A stretch of DNA of 64,000 nucleotides from Streptomyces sp. CB02366 (GCF_001905905.1 NZ_LIVT01000002.1:62001-126000), one strand, 5' to 3'; counted from the first letter of the stretch, positions 27,629-36,227 are shown. Translations and numbers: made by a program. Notes: generated from the letters alone by a model not told the origin.

Positions 27629-27742
27629 CGCTCATTTGAGCGAGCCCCGGGGCAGGTGAGTCCACTTCTCGAACACAACGAGGTGGCACTGAGTGCCACG
27701 TCTTTCAGAAGTGCAGTCGCCTCCATTTCGCTCATCTGAGCG
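27629..27742. promoter_or_regulatory. Twin 14-base palindromes exactly 100 bp apart, with a third between
   Basis: CGCTCATTTGAGCG (27629-27642) and CGCTCATCTGAGCG (27729-27742) share the arms CGCTCA/TGAGCG and are 100 bp apart. Between them GTGGCACT-G-AGTGCCAC (27683-27699) is a perfect 8-bp palindrome. All lie 200-315 bases upstream of ppdK in a stretch with no supported gene, so they look like operator sites. I do not recognise the motif as that of a known regulator. Confidence 0.5.
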
Positions 27743-27946
27743 CAACCCCGATCAGGGGTGGCGTGAATCACGCTCGATTCGGGCTGCGTATGTCAGGATC
27801 CGGACGCCTCGGAACGCCTCGGGCAGTCGCCGGGCACCCCGGGACCGGCCTCTTCCAGGCTACGGGCGAAGGTCCTCCCGCGCGCGGGCTGCACCGGCGG
27901 CGGCGAGGTTGCGAGCGGGCGCCGCGCACCCCGCGGCGTGCGCGGA

Positions 27947-27983
27947 CGCGGCGAGGTGCGCGGACACGCGGCGAGGTGCGCGG
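27947..27983. repeat. 17-base direct repeat
   Basis: CGCGGCGAGGTGCGCGG occurs at 27947-27963 and 27967-27983, and a diverged copy lies near 27899. It sits beside a decayed gene fragment. Confidence 0.5.
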
Positions 27984-28004
27984 CGCCGTCCGGGAGAGGC
28001 CGAG

Positions 28005-28182
28005 CAGGACCCGTTCGGCCGGCGAGGGGCTTCCCCTCGGCCGTGGGCGACGAACGAGGACGGTGGTGGTCCCGGGCGAGGACCGAAGGCGACGGTGACC
28101 CGGGCGGGAGCCGCACACAGCGGATCTCCTCGCGGAGCGAGAGCCGCACCTTGGCATCGAGTGCCGAGAGCGGTTCGACCGG
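28005..28182 (-). pseudogene. Relic of an ABC-importer ATPase gene
   Basis: Read on the minus strand, 28182 to about 28105 gives EPLSALDAKVRLSLREEIR, which is the D-loop region of MalK/PotA-type ATPases. Further on, in a shifted frame near 28070-28030, TTVL and FVAHGRGEAP resemble the switch-histidine region TLFVTHDQEEA of the same proteins. The rest of the gene is unrecognisable and there is no start, Walker A or intact frame. I read it as an old deletion remnant between ppdK and dusB. Confidence 0.6.
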
Positions 28183-28313
28183 CGGCGGCGCCTGGCGGCA
28201 CGGGTGAGCGGGCGGACGGACGAGCGCCGCCGGGCGGGCCCGGGCGCCGCGGGCCGAGGCCCTGCCCGGCCCGGGTGCCGGGGAGGAGCGGGCGGGACCG
28301 GGCCCGCCGGCGC

Positions 28314-29462
28314 TCAGCCGCCGGAGGTGTCCAGCTCGGCGTCGGCGCCGACGCCCGCGCAGTCGTACGGGTCCTTGAGCCAGCCGTCCGGCAGGACCAC
28401 CCGGTTGTTGCCCGAGGTCCGCCCGCGCGGGCCGTCCGCACCGTCCGGCCAGGGCTGGTCGAGATCCAGCTCGTGCAGCTGGGAGGACAGCTCCTCCAGC
28501 GAGGAGGTGACGGCCAGCTTCTTGCGCATCTCGGAGCCGACCGCGAAGCCCTTGAGGTACCAGGCGACGTGCTTGCGGAAGTCGATCACGCCCCGGGCCT
28601 CGTCGCCGATCCACTCCCCCAGCAGCGTCGCGTGGCGCACCATGACGTCCGCGACCTCGCGCAGGGTGGGCGCGTACCGGGTCGCGCGGCCCTCCATCGC
28701 GCTCACCAGGTCGGCGAAGAGCCAGGGCCGCCCGAGGCACCCGCGTCCCACGACGACGCCGTCGCAGCCGGTCTCGCGCATCATCCGCAGGGCGTCGTCG
28801 GCGCACCAGATGTCGCCGTTGCCGAGGACCGGGATCTCCGGCACGTGCTCCTTGAGCCGGGCGATGGCGTCCCAGTCGGCGGTGCCGCCGTAGTGCTGGG
28901 CGGTGGTGCGCCCGTGCAGGGCGACGGCGGTGACGCCCTCCTCGACGGCGATGCGGCCCGCGTCGAGGAAGGTGAGGTGGTCGTCGTCGATGCCCTTGCG
29001 CATCTTGATGGTGACGGGGAGGTCCCCGGCTCCCGAGACGGCCTCCCGGAGGATGGCCCGCAGCAGGGGGCGCTTGTACGGGAGCGCGGAGCCGCCGCCC
29101 TTGCGGGTGACCTTGGGGACCGGGCAGCCGAAGTTGAGGTCGATGTGGTCGGCCAGGTCCTCGTCCACGATCATGCGGACGGCCTTGCCGACGGTGGCCG
29201 GGTCCACTCCGTACAGCTGGATCGAGCGCGGCGTCTCGGACGCGTCGAAGTGGACGAGCTGAAGGGTCTTCTCATTGCGCTCGACCAGCGCCCGCGTGGT
29301 GATCATCTCGCTGACGAACAGCCCCTTGCCCCCGGAAAACTCCCGGCACAGCGTCCGGAACGGGGCGTTGGTGATGCCGGCCATCGGGGCCAGCACGACC
29401 GGCGGCTGCACGGTGTGCGGGCCGATGCGGAGCTGCGGGGAGGCGGGGGCGAGCGTGGTCAT
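28314..29462 (-). CDS. dusB: tRNA-dihydrouridine synthase
   Basis: A 382-residue flavoenzyme that reduces uridines in the tRNA D-loop. Visible are VLAPMAGITNAPFRTLCREF at the N-terminus of the FMN barrel, the catalytic cysteine in LNFGCPVPKVTRKG, IKMRKGIDDDH, and the phosphate loops GNGDIWC and VVGRGCLGRPWLF. The C-terminal helical domain binds tRNA. The start ATG 29462 fits the family. It is transcribed away from the membrane-protein genes, toward the relic. Confidence 0.95.
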   Translation of the reverse strand: MTTLAPASPQLRIGPHTVQPPVVLAPMAGITNAPFRTLCREFSGGKGLFVSEMITTRALVERNEKTLQLVHFDASETPRSIQLYGVDPATVGKAVRMIVDEDLADHIDLNFGCPVPKVTRKGGGSALPYKRPLLRAILREAVSGAGDLPVTIKMRKGIDDDHLTFLDAGRIAVEEGVTAVALHGRTTAQHYGGTADWDAIARLKEHVPEIPVLGNGDIWCADDALRMMRETGCDGVVVGRGCLGRPWLFADLVSAMEGRATRYAPTLREVADVMVRHATLLGEWIGDEARGVIDFRKHVAWYLKGFAVGSEMRKKLAVTSSLEELSSQLHELDLDQPWPDGADGPRGRTSGNNRVVLPDGWLKDPYDCAGVGADAELDTSGG

Positions 29463-29619
29463 GGCCCCATTGTCGCGTACGCCGGACGGGTGGCCCGTCG
29501 CCCGCTACGCGACCGGGGCCCGCCACCGCCCCCGCCCCTGCGCCCGGGGGCGGTCGCGCCCCGGCCCGCACCCCCCGGCCCGTCGCGCGCCCGGGCCCGG
29601 TCACCCCCGCCCGTACGCC

Positions 29620-29973
29620 CTAAGCCGCCGTGCCGTAGTCCTCCGGGTCGTCCTCGCAGCAGCCGTCGCACGCCTCCGGGGCGGGGACGCCGTCGCGGCC
29701 GGGCCGCCGGGCCTCCCGGTCCCGGCGCTTCTGCTCGGCCCGCAGCAGCGCCCAGACGGCCAGCAGCACTCCGGTCAGCGCCCAGGAGCCGATCCAGGCC
29801 GCCGGCCACCAGCCGGCCGGTGGCCGGAGCACGGCTTCGGCGGCGGTGAGCGCCAGGGCGATCGCGTGCGTCCAGCAGAGCAGGGCCCCCATCCGGCCGG
29901 TGGCGCGGTCCGTTCCCCCCGCTCCGCCCGCCGCCCGGAAACCGGAACTCGTTCTCGGCCCGTCCTGTTCCAT
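29620..29973 (-). CDS. Small two-helix membrane protein with C-terminal cysteine cluster
   Basis: A 117-residue protein I do not recognise. After a polar N-terminus come two hydrophobic helices (GALLCWTHAIALALTAAEAVL and WIGSWALTGVLLAVWALL), then a basic stretch EQKRRDREARR and an acidic tail containing ACDGCCEDD. The clustered cysteines could bind a metal or form a thiol pair. ATG 29973 follows ACGGGGG; ATG 29991 is a possible alternative. Confidence 0.6.
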   Translation of the reverse strand: MEQDGPRTSSGFRAAGGAGGTDRATGRMGALLCWTHAIALALTAAEAVLRPPAGWWPAAWIGSWALTGVLLAVWALLRAEQKRRDREARRPGRDGVPAPEACDGCCEDDPEDYGTAA

Positions 29974-30355
29974 GATCCCCCGTTTCGTCATGTCCGTTCT
30001 TTGCCCGACTGTGATGGTTCATGCGTTCGAAGGCGAGAACCTGTGAGCGACATGGTCGTTTTCCGGCCCCATGTGGTTGACGGTGAAACAGTTGCACCAG
30101 GGAAACGGGAACGCGTAAAGGCCCACACCGGAGGAAACGTCGCATATAACTCGACTGAAACGGTCTCCTGTGCGTGCGTACTGTCGAGATTGCGTCGGGG
30201 TGCCGTGAAGGCGCCGGGACAGCCTCCGGCCCCCCGCCCGGATCGTTCCGGGCTCGTGCGCGTACGGAGACGCGCATCGGTCCGAGCCCCGCCACTGCGG
30301 ACGTGGCGGGGCTCGGACCGCGGGTCGTGCGAACCGTACGGGGAGGGGCCGCGGG
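29974..30355. other. Intergenic region with a comparatively A+T-rich promoter-like stretch
   Basis: No gene is supported. 30050-30190 is clearly lower in G+C and contains TTATAT on the minus strand near 30151, which might be the -10 element for the membrane-protein gene. The rest is the terminator of the DUF4190-like gene. Confidence 0.35.
30278..30320 (-). terminator. Perfect 18-bp hairpin after the DUF4190-like gene
   Basis: Arms CGGTCCGAGCCCCGCCAC and its exact complement flank a seven-base loop, starting about 36 bases after the stop codon at 30356. Confidence 0.85.
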
Positions 30356-30628
30356 TCACCCGGTGGCGAGGACGGCGCCGAGGACCATTCCGCCGACCAG
30401 GCCGACGGCGCTGACCACGATGGCCACCGTGGCGAGCCGTTCGTGCCGCACGACCTTGGCGATGATGGCCATGATCAGGCCGCCGAGGGCGAAGACGATC
30501 GGCAGGAAGACGAGCCCGATCACGCCCAGGACCATGGCGATGATGCTGAAGACGTTGCTTTCGGCCCCGCCCTTCGGCGCGTGGTGATGCTGCCGGCCGG
30601 TCGACTGGTCGCTGTACTGCGTAGCCAT
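30356..30628 (-). CDS. DUF4190-like small membrane protein
   Basis: A 90-residue protein with a His-rich N-terminus (GRQHHHAPKGG) and two hydrophobic helices (VFSIIAMVLGVIGLVFLPIVF and ATVAIVVSAVGLVGGMVLGAV) joined by AIIAKVVRHERL. This is the pattern of actinobacterial DUF4190 proteins of unknown role. The ATG is preceded by GAAGGAG seven bases away, a strong site. Confidence 0.75.
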   Translation of the reverse strand: MATQYSDQSTGRQHHHAPKGGAESNVFSIIAMVLGVIGLVFLPIVFALGGLIMAIIAKVVRHERLATVAIVVSAVGLVGGMVLGAVLATG

Positions 30629-30785
30629 CTTCTCGCTCCTTCGGGTCGGTCGCTCCGGATCCGGTCGCGAAGCGGACCGGCCTATCGACCGAGTGCCCCC
30701 AACTCCCTTGCCTACACAGCCGTTTGCCGGCCGATCAGCCGACTGCCCGCCGTTCGCCGTTCGCGCGCGCCCTCGGCCCGCGGGG

Positions 30786-31757
30786 TCAGAAGACGGACAG
30801 CCCGGTGAGCGTGGTGAAGCGGTCGAGGGCCGCCACGCCCGCCACCGAGTTGCCGCGCCGGTCGAGGCCCGGGCTCCAGACGCACAGGGTGCACTCCCCC
30901 GGCACGATGGCGATGATGCCCCCGCCGACGCCGCTCTTGCCCGGCAGTCCCACCCGGTAGGCGAACTCCCCGGCGGCGTCGTAGGTCCCGCAGGTGAGCA
31001 TGACCGCGTTGACCTGCTTCGCCTGGCTGCCGGTCAGCAGCGCGGAACCGTCGGCGCGGACGCCGTGTCGGGCGAGGAAGCCCGCGGAGAGGGCCAGGTC
31101 CGCGCAGGAGGCCTCGATCGAGCACTGCCGGAAGTAGGCGGTGAGCAGATCGGGGACCGGGTGCGTGACGTTGCCGTAGGAGGCCATGAAGTGGGCCAGG
31201 GCGGCGTTGCGGTCGCCGTGGGCCGCTTCGGACGCGGCGACCTCCGGCACGAAGTCGATGGCGGGGTTGCCGCTCTCCCGGCGCAGCAGCTCCCGCACCT
31301 GGCCGGCGGCGTCCCCCGTCAGCGCCTGCAACCGGTCGGTGACCACCAGGGCCCCGGCGTTGATGAACGGGTTGCGGGGGATGCCGTTCTCGTACTCCAA
31401 CTGCACCAGGGAGTTGAAGGGGTTGCCCGAGGGCTCGCGGCCCACCCCCCGCCAGATCCGCTCGCCGTCCAGGGAGAGCACCAGGGCCAGGGCGAACACC
31501 TTGGAGATGGACTGCGTCGAGAACGGCTGCCGCCACTCCCCCACCCCGTACACGGTCCCGTCCGGCTCCGCGACGGCCATGCCGAAGCGCCGGGGGTCGG
31601 CGTCGGCGAGCATCGGGATGTAGTCGGCGGGGACGCCGTGGTCGTCGCGGGCGGCCGTCTCCTCGGCTATGCGGCGGAGGACGGCGCCGAAGCGGTGCCC
31701 GTCGGGGCGCGGCGGGGCGGCGGTGCTCGCCCCGAGGGCGGCGGAGGGGTGGGACAC
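30786..31757 (-). CDS. glsA: Glutaminase
   Basis: A 323-residue serine-dependent glutaminase that hydrolyses L-glutamine to glutamate and ammonia. The catalytic Ser83 and Lys86 are in FSTQSISKVF, with Tyr46 in ADYIPML; NPFINAGALV, GNPAIDFVPE and LPGKSGVGGGI are further family motifs. The length is close to that of E. coli GlsA2/YneH. I start at GTG 31757, preceded by AGGAA; the frame opens further upstream without a site. Confidence 0.93.
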   Translation of the reverse strand: MSHPSAALGASTAAPPRPDGHRFGAVLRRIAEETAARDDHGVPADYIPMLADADPRRFGMAVAEPDGTVYGVGEWRQPFSTQSISKVFALALVLSLDGERIWRGVGREPSGNPFNSLVQLEYENGIPRNPFINAGALVVTDRLQALTGDAAGQVRELLRRESGNPAIDFVPEVAASEAAHGDRNAALAHFMASYGNVTHPVPDLLTAYFRQCSIEASCADLALSAGFLARHGVRADGSALLTGSQAKQVNAVMLTCGTYDAAGEFAYRVGLPGKSGVGGGIIAIVPGECTLCVWSPGLDRRGNSVAGVAALDRFTTLTGLSVF

Positions 31758-31856
31758 GGCGGTTCCTGAGGGGGAGAGGAGCGGGGCCCGGCGGGCGGGA
31801 GGCGTCCTCAAGTCTGACCCGCCCGCCGGGAGCGGCCAAAACGCCCCCTCAGGACC

Positions 31857-32117
31857 TCAGAGCTGCGGGGGGTGGCCGCCGTCGCCCTCGACGACGAGGC
31901 GGTCGGCGCCGGGCTCCTCCGCTCCTTCGACCACCGTCACGTCGACCGTGCCGTCGCCGGTGGTGTCGAACTGGTAGAGGTCCGCTCTGCCGTCGCCGGT
32001 CGTGTCCGTCATCCACACATCCGGCTTGCCGTCACCGTTGGTGTCGGCGCTGAGGAGGAGGTGGTGCTCGTCGCCCTGGGTGGGAGCCGCTTCTTCGGTG
32101 CTGGGGTGGGTGTCCAT
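31857..32117 (-). CDS. Small acidic protein with tandem calcium-loop-like repeats
   Basis: An 86-residue, very acidic protein. Its centre has three successive loops, DTNGDGKPD, DTTGDGRAD and DTTGDGTVD, at intervals of 12-13 residues, each followed by a short strand (VWMT, LYQF, VTVV). The DxxGDG pattern is that of calcium-binding loops in VCBS/dockerin-like repeats. There is no signal peptide. Function is unknown; a calcium-binding or structural role is a guess. The ribosome site is weak. Confidence 0.65.
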   Translation of the reverse strand: MDTHPSTEEAAPTQGDEHHLLLSADTNGDGKPDVWMTDTTGDGRADLYQFDTTGDGTVDVTVVEGAEEPGADRLVVEGDGGHPPQL

Positions 32118-32182
32118 GGCGGCCGGTTGCCCCGGGGAAGGCGTTCGAAACCGTGCGGCCCGCCGGGCGCGGAGGGCGCGCC

Positions 32183-32188
32183 TACCAT
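32183..32188 (+). promoter_or_regulatory. -10-like hexamer of a leaderless transcript
   Basis: TACCAT ends six bases before the GTG start at 32195, with no Shine-Dalgarno sequence between. Confidence 0.5.
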
Positions 32189-32194
32189 GGCGGG

Positions 32195-32791
32195 GTGACC
32201 ACGGACGAAGGGGCCCGGCTGGGCGAGGAGGCCGCGCGCAGGCTGGCCCGGCAGGGGCGCGTCGACATCCGCCCCGGCCTCACGGACGCCGAGTTCGCGC
32301 GGGTCGAGGAGGAGTTCGGGTTCGCGTTCGGCGACGACCACCGGGCGTTCCTGGCGGTGGGGCTGCCCGTCGGCGGCCCTTCCCCGGCGCGGCGGGGGCA
32401 GCCGTGGCCGAACTGGCGGACCGGGAGCCGCGACGACCTGCGCGCACGCCTGGCGGGCCCGGTGGAGGGCGTGCTGTTCGACGTGGAGCACAACGCCTTC
32501 TGGTCCCCCGAGTGGGGCGCCAGGCCGGACGCCCCCACCGAAGCCCTGGAGGCGGCCCGCGCGAAGCTGGCCGGCGTCCCGCAGATGGTCCCGGTCTACT
32601 CGCACCGCTACCTCCCGGCCGGACGCGGCGCCCACGGGCACCCCGTGCTGTCGATGCACCAGACGGACGTCGTCTTCTACGGAGCCGACCTGGCCGACTA
32701 CATCGACCACGAGTTCAACGGCGTCCCGCGCGGGGACGGCACTCCCCCACCGCGGGCGACGGTTCCGTTCTGGCGTGATCTCGTGGGGTGA
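32195..32791 (+). CDS. SMI1/KNR4 (SUKH)-like protein
   Basis: A 198-residue protein with the SUKH-type opening LTDAEFARVEEEFGFAFGDDHRAFLAVGLPVG, then GVLFDVEHNAFWSPEWG, VPVYSHRYLP and HPVLSMHQTDVVFYG. SUKH proteins include immunity proteins of bacterial toxin systems, but many are stand-alone with no toxin partner, as here. The GTG start six bases after TACCAT suggests a leaderless mRNA. Confidence 0.72.
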   Translation: MTTDEGARLGEEAARRLARQGRVDIRPGLTDAEFARVEEEFGFAFGDDHRAFLAVGLPVGGPSPARRGQPWPNWRTGSRDDLRARLAGPVEGVLFDVEHNAFWSPEWGARPDAPTEALEAARAKLAGVPQMVPVYSHRYLPAGRGAHGHPVLSMHQTDVVFYGADLADYIDHEFNGVPRGDGTPPPRATVPFWRDLVG

Positions 32792-32892
32792 CCGGCCCTT
32801 CCGGCAGGGGCGCGCCACGCGGCGGGGCCCGGAAGACCGGTCCCTCCTCCGACGCCCGCTCCCCCGGCGGGACGGGGACCGCACGCCTGCCG

Positions 32893-32898
32893 TAGGTT
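32893..32898 (+). promoter_or_regulatory. -10-like hexamer of a leaderless transcript
   Basis: TAGGTT ends six bases before ATG 32905, and no ribosome site is present. Confidence 0.5.
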
Positions 32899-32904
32899 CC
32901 CGCC

Positions 32905-33471
32905 ATGGACGCGGAGACGCCGGACACGACGCCGCCGGACCCGGCGAACCCGGACACGGAGGCCCCGGACACGACGAACCCGGAGACGGGGACCTCGGGC
33001 AGGACGCCACCGCCCGACGCGTTGGAGCTGATCCACCTGGCCGACGTCGTTCAGAGCGTCAGCGTCCGGCTGACCTCGACCGCACCGGCCGTGGTGAACC
33101 CTCGGGGGCTGAAGTACTACTACGCCGTCGCCACCGTCACGAGCGGCTTCCTGAGCGGGTCCACCCATCTCGGGTTCACCTCCGATGAACTCGCGGACTG
33201 GGGGCGGTTGCTGGACGCGATGGACGAGGCCGTGGACGACCCCGCCGCCGACCCGGACGAGCCCTTCACGGCCGACTGGCCCCTCTCGGGCGGCTCGGCC
33301 CACCTCCGCTTCTTCGCCCGCCGCCCGTACGCCGGGCACCCGTACGTGGTGGAGGTGCGCGACGAGTCCGGCACGGGGATCGTCGTCTCCGTCCCGCTCG
33401 ACATGGACTACGGGTGGAGAGCCGACGCCCGACGCCGCCTGGCCGCCGTACGCGCCGCGCTGGGCGAGTAG
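32905..33471 (+). CDS. DUF5959-like protein
   Basis: A 188-residue protein of unknown function. The first 35 residues are a Pro/Thr/Asp-rich low-complexity tail. The rest is a compact alpha/beta domain: ELIHLADVVQSVSVRLTS, KYYYAVATVTSGF, LGFTSDELADWGRLLDAMD, LRFFARRPYAGHPYVVEV. This matches my recollection of the Streptomyces DUF5959 family. It is probably read from a leaderless mRNA. Confidence 0.65.
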   Translation: MDAETPDTTPPDPANPDTEAPDTTNPETGTSGRTPPPDALELIHLADVVQSVSVRLTSTAPAVVNPRGLKYYYAVATVTSGFLSGSTHLGFTSDELADWGRLLDAMDEAVDDPAADPDEPFTADWPLSGGSAHLRFFARRPYAGHPYVVEVRDESGTGIVVSVPLDMDYGWRADARRRLAAVRAALGE

Positions 33472-33573
33472 GGCGTCCGCGCCTCCTCGGACCGGCACGC
33501 GCGGGCCCCGGATCGCGAGCACGACGCTGTCGCCGTCTGCTCTCCGCGCCGGGCGCGCCGTCCGTCGACCGGC

Positions 33574-34299
33574 TTACGGGGGCCTCTGGCGCGAGGACCG
33601 CACGAAGCCGTCCGCGAAGGAGAAACGTGCGGCGGCGGCTGCGGGCGAGGTCCCCTGGCGGCGTCCCGGCACGTCGTGGACGGCCGTCGCCCCCTCGGAA
33701 CGGATGCGGTCGGCATCCGCTTCCCGGCTCATCACGGCCGCGTAGGCGCGGACTTCGGCCGCTGTGAGGTCCGCGCGTCCCCGCTCGGTGTACTGCTGGA
33801 GGAGGTCGGTGACGTCCGGGGCGAAACGCAGCACGGTCACGGGGGCGTCGAAGCGGCGGGCGATGGCGATGAGCCGTGTGCGCGCCCCGGGCGTGACGTT
33901 CGTCGATTCGGCGATCACGGTGTGCCCGGTCGCGAGCCGCGCGGTGATCCTGCGGTCGCGTTCCTCGAAGATCCGCGCGTCCACCGCGTCGGACTCCCCC
34001 GGCTCGGACGAGGCGTCGAACAGCTCCGCGCGGATCCCGTCGCTGGACACCACGGCCGCCGCCTCGATCCGTCCCCGCTCCACCAGTGCCCGGACGAAAC
34101 TCGTCTTGCCCGAGGCGGGCGGACCCACGAGGACGACGAGCCCGGCCGGAATCCGGATCAGCGGCGTCGGGCCACCGGGGGGCGGGCAGCCGCCCGGGCG
34201 GCCGACGAGGGCCGGCGGAGATCCGTTCGACGGCCCGCCGAGCGGCACACCGTCTCCGTCGTCGTGGGGCGGTCGGCAACCCGGGGAGTCCATCGGCAC
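33574..34299 (-). CDS. P-loop kinase of the polynucleotide-kinase/zeta-like group
   Basis: A 241-residue protein with a Gly/Pro-rich N-terminal tail of about 48 residues, then a P-loop LVGPPASGKTSF, VSSDGIRAELF and VIAESTNVTPGARTRL, as in AAA-type small kinases related to PNKP and zeta toxins. The C-terminal part has RAYAAVMSREADADRIRSEG. The phosphorylated substrate is unknown and no antitoxin-like gene is adjacent. The start may be GTG 34299 or ATG 34293. Confidence 0.7.
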   Translation of the reverse strand: MPMDSPGCRPPHDDGDGVPLGGPSNGSPPALVGRPGGCPPPGGPTPLIRIPAGLVVLVGPPASGKTSFVRALVERGRIEAAAVVSSDGIRAELFDASSEPGESDAVDARIFEERDRRITARLATGHTVIAESTNVTPGARTRLIAIARRFDAPVTVLRFAPDVTDLLQQYTERGRADLTAAEVRAYAAVMSREADADRIRSEGATAVHDVPGRRQGTSPAAAAARFSFADGFVRSSRQRPP

Positions 34300-34486
34300 G
34301 GACCCATGGTGCCGGGTCCACGACGGCCCCTGCTACGGACCGCTGCTCGCGGTCGAGGTCGCCGAAGACACGTCGGCCGCCGAAAGCACGCCCCCCCACA
34401 CACACGCCCAGGGCGTGACCGGGCGGTCTGACCCGCGGGATAAAACCGGGTGCGGCCGGACGCCGTGTTGGTGTCGGATGCGGGGC

Positions 34487-35353
34487 ATGACGATCGTTCT
34501 GAGCAGGCCCGGCGTCGACGAGCTGATCGGGGCCGTGAACGCCCTCCGCGCCTGGCAGGACGACCGCACACCGCTGCAACTCCATCCGGGGGACCTCGGC
34601 TGGGCCTGGGCGCTGGGCGCGGAGAGACTGGCCGCGGCCGTCCGCACCTGGAGCACGGGCGGACGGATCGTCGCCGTCGGCTACCTGGACGGACCCGATG
34701 TGCTGCGCCTGACGACCGCACCGGACCTGCGACAGGACGGTGACCTGGCACGCCGACTGCGGGCGGACCTCGACGATCCGGAGCGCGGGGTCCTGCCGCC
34801 CGGGAAGGTCGGCGTCGAGATTCCCCACGGCGCGCTGCTCCGCGAGGTCCTCCTGGAGAAGGGCTGGCATCCGGATGAACCGTGGACGCCCCTGCGCCGC
34901 GACCTCACGGAGCCGGTGCGGGACTGCGGCCTGCGGATCGAGGTGGCCGGTCCGGAGACGGCGGGGGTACGGACGGCGGTGCACCGCTCGGCGTTCGGCG
35001 GTCCGAAGTTCACCGAGGAGGTCTGGCACGTCCTCGCGGCCGGGCCGGTCTACGCCGACGCCCGCTGCCTGATCGGCTACGACGACCGGGACAACGCGGT
35101 GGCCGCGGCGACGGTCTGGTCGGCGGGCCCCGGCAAGCCCGGCCTGCTGGAACCGATGGGCGTGCACGCCGACCATCGCGGTCACGGCTATGGGACGGCG
35201 ATCAGCGTCGCCGCCGCTGCGGCACTGCGGGAACTGGGAGCGTCGAGCGCCCTCGTCAGCACCCCGAGCTCGAACACCGCCGCCGTCGCCGCCTACAGGG
35301 CGGCCGGATACGTTCCGTCACCCGAACGGCTGGACGTCGGCCGAGCCGCCTGA
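34487..35353 (+). CDS. GNAT family acetyltransferase
   Basis: A 288-residue protein whose C-terminal half carries the acetyl-CoA loop VHADHRGHGYGTAI followed by SSNTAAVAAYRAAGYV, typical of GNAT enzymes. The N-terminal half (RTWSTGGRIVAVGYLDG) looks like a second, degenerate GNAT fold. The acceptor is unknown. ATG 34487 lies seven bases after TCGGAT with no ribosome site, perhaps another leaderless start. It is divergent from the P-loop kinase. Confidence 0.8.
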   Translation: MTIVLSRPGVDELIGAVNALRAWQDDRTPLQLHPGDLGWAWALGAERLAAAVRTWSTGGRIVAVGYLDGPDVLRLTTAPDLRQDGDLARRLRADLDDPERGVLPPGKVGVEIPHGALLREVLLEKGWHPDEPWTPLRRDLTEPVRDCGLRIEVAGPETAGVRTAVHRSAFGGPKFTEEVWHVLAAGPVYADARCLIGYDDRDNAVAAATVWSAGPGKPGLLEPMGVHADHRGHGYGTAISVAAAAALRELGASSALVSTPSSNTAAVAAYRAAGYVPSPERLDVGRAA

Positions 35354-35429
35354 ACAAGGATCGGGCGGCAGTATCCGACCGGCCGTGCCGGGCTACGGCG
35401 GTCCCACGGAATCCGCGAGGCCGGCCTCG

Positions 35430-36086
35430 CTACCGCCGGTGCCAGACCAGCGTGTAGCGCCAGAACAGGCGGCGGCGCAATCGTGCGCCGGGTAGCGCCC
35501 GGTGGGCGTCGAGAACGATGTCTGCGAAGGACATGGTCGCCGCTCGGGTGGGAGCGGTCATCGAAGCGGGTCGCGCCCCCTTGCTTCCCCTGTTCTTGAT
35601 CCAGGCCATGACGATGTTCGCCGGAACGGCCACGGCGTCGAGCAGGTGGTCGCTCGGGGACTGGGGGCGGTAGACGCCGACGATGACGAGGGTCCCGCCG
35701 GGTGACAAGTGCCGACGGAAGCGGGTGAGGGCGTCGCGGAGCGGCATGTGGTGGACGGCGGCGACGCAGGTGATGACGTCGTAGGGGCCGGGCGGCACTT
35801 CCTTCAGTACGTCCCCGACAGTGAAGGTCACCGGGGCGGCGGCGTCCGTGAGCTCCCGCGCACGGTCGACGATCGTGGGGTCGATGTCGATGCCGCGCAC
35901 TGCTCCGGCCCGTGAGGCCAGGAGTCGGGCGAGGTCGCCGCTGCCCGATCCGACGTCCAGAGCCCTGCTGAACCGGCTGGGGAGCCGACGCAGAATCCAC
36001 CGGTGGTAGTGGGCGTTGTGATCCCAGGGGTGGGTGGCATGGAACCGCTCAAGTGCGTGCAGGAGACGGGTCAGCAAGGTCGCCAT
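35430..36086 (-). CDS. Class I SAM-dependent methyltransferase
   Basis: A 218-residue enzyme with the SAM-binding ALDVGSGSGDLARLL, GIDIDPTIVDRA, VITCVAAVHHMP and LSPGGTLVIVGVY motifs in order. The C-terminal third (ADIVLDAHRALPGARLRRRLFWRYTLVW) is typical of a small group of actinobacterial methyltransferases annotated only by fold. The substrate is unknown. It is the last gene of the minus-strand run that includes the DUF397 pair, but a strong terminator separates it from them. Confidence 0.85.
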   Translation of the reverse strand: MATLLTRLLHALERFHATHPWDHNAHYHRWILRRLPSRFSRALDVGSGSGDLARLLASRAGAVRGIDIDPTIVDRARELTDAAAPVTFTVGDVLKEVPPGPYDVITCVAAVHHMPLRDALTRFRRHLSPGGTLVIVGVYRPQSPSDHLLDAVAVPANIVMAWIKNRGSKGARPASMTAPTRAATMSFADIVLDAHRALPGARLRRRLFWRYTLVWHRR

Positions 36087-36178
36087 GACGTCAGTCCATC
36101 AGCCTTCGGCCGCCTGCGAAACCACGGCCGGGACTGATGCGAGCGGCCCGGGGCGCCCGGCTGGAACGACCGACACGA

Positions 36179-36206
36179 CGGCTCGGCCAGGTATCTGGCC
36201 GAGCCG
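36179..36206 (-). terminator. Perfect 12-bp hairpin after DUF397 copy A
   Basis: CGGCTCGGCCAG and CTGGCCGAGCCG pair around a GTAT loop, 22 bases past the stop codon at 36228. Confidence 0.8.
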
Positions 36207-36227
36207 CTGTCCGGCCTGCTCGCCACG

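Noticed and set aside
27589..27771. 60-codon frame upstream of ppdK
   Set aside because: It overlaps the palindromic operator region, has no ribosome site and no family resemblance; the palindromes explain the sequence better.
33574..34299. Zeta-type toxin of a toxin-antitoxin pair
   Set aside because: The P-loop region is similar but no antitoxin gene is adjacent and the protein resembles general PNKP-like kinases.
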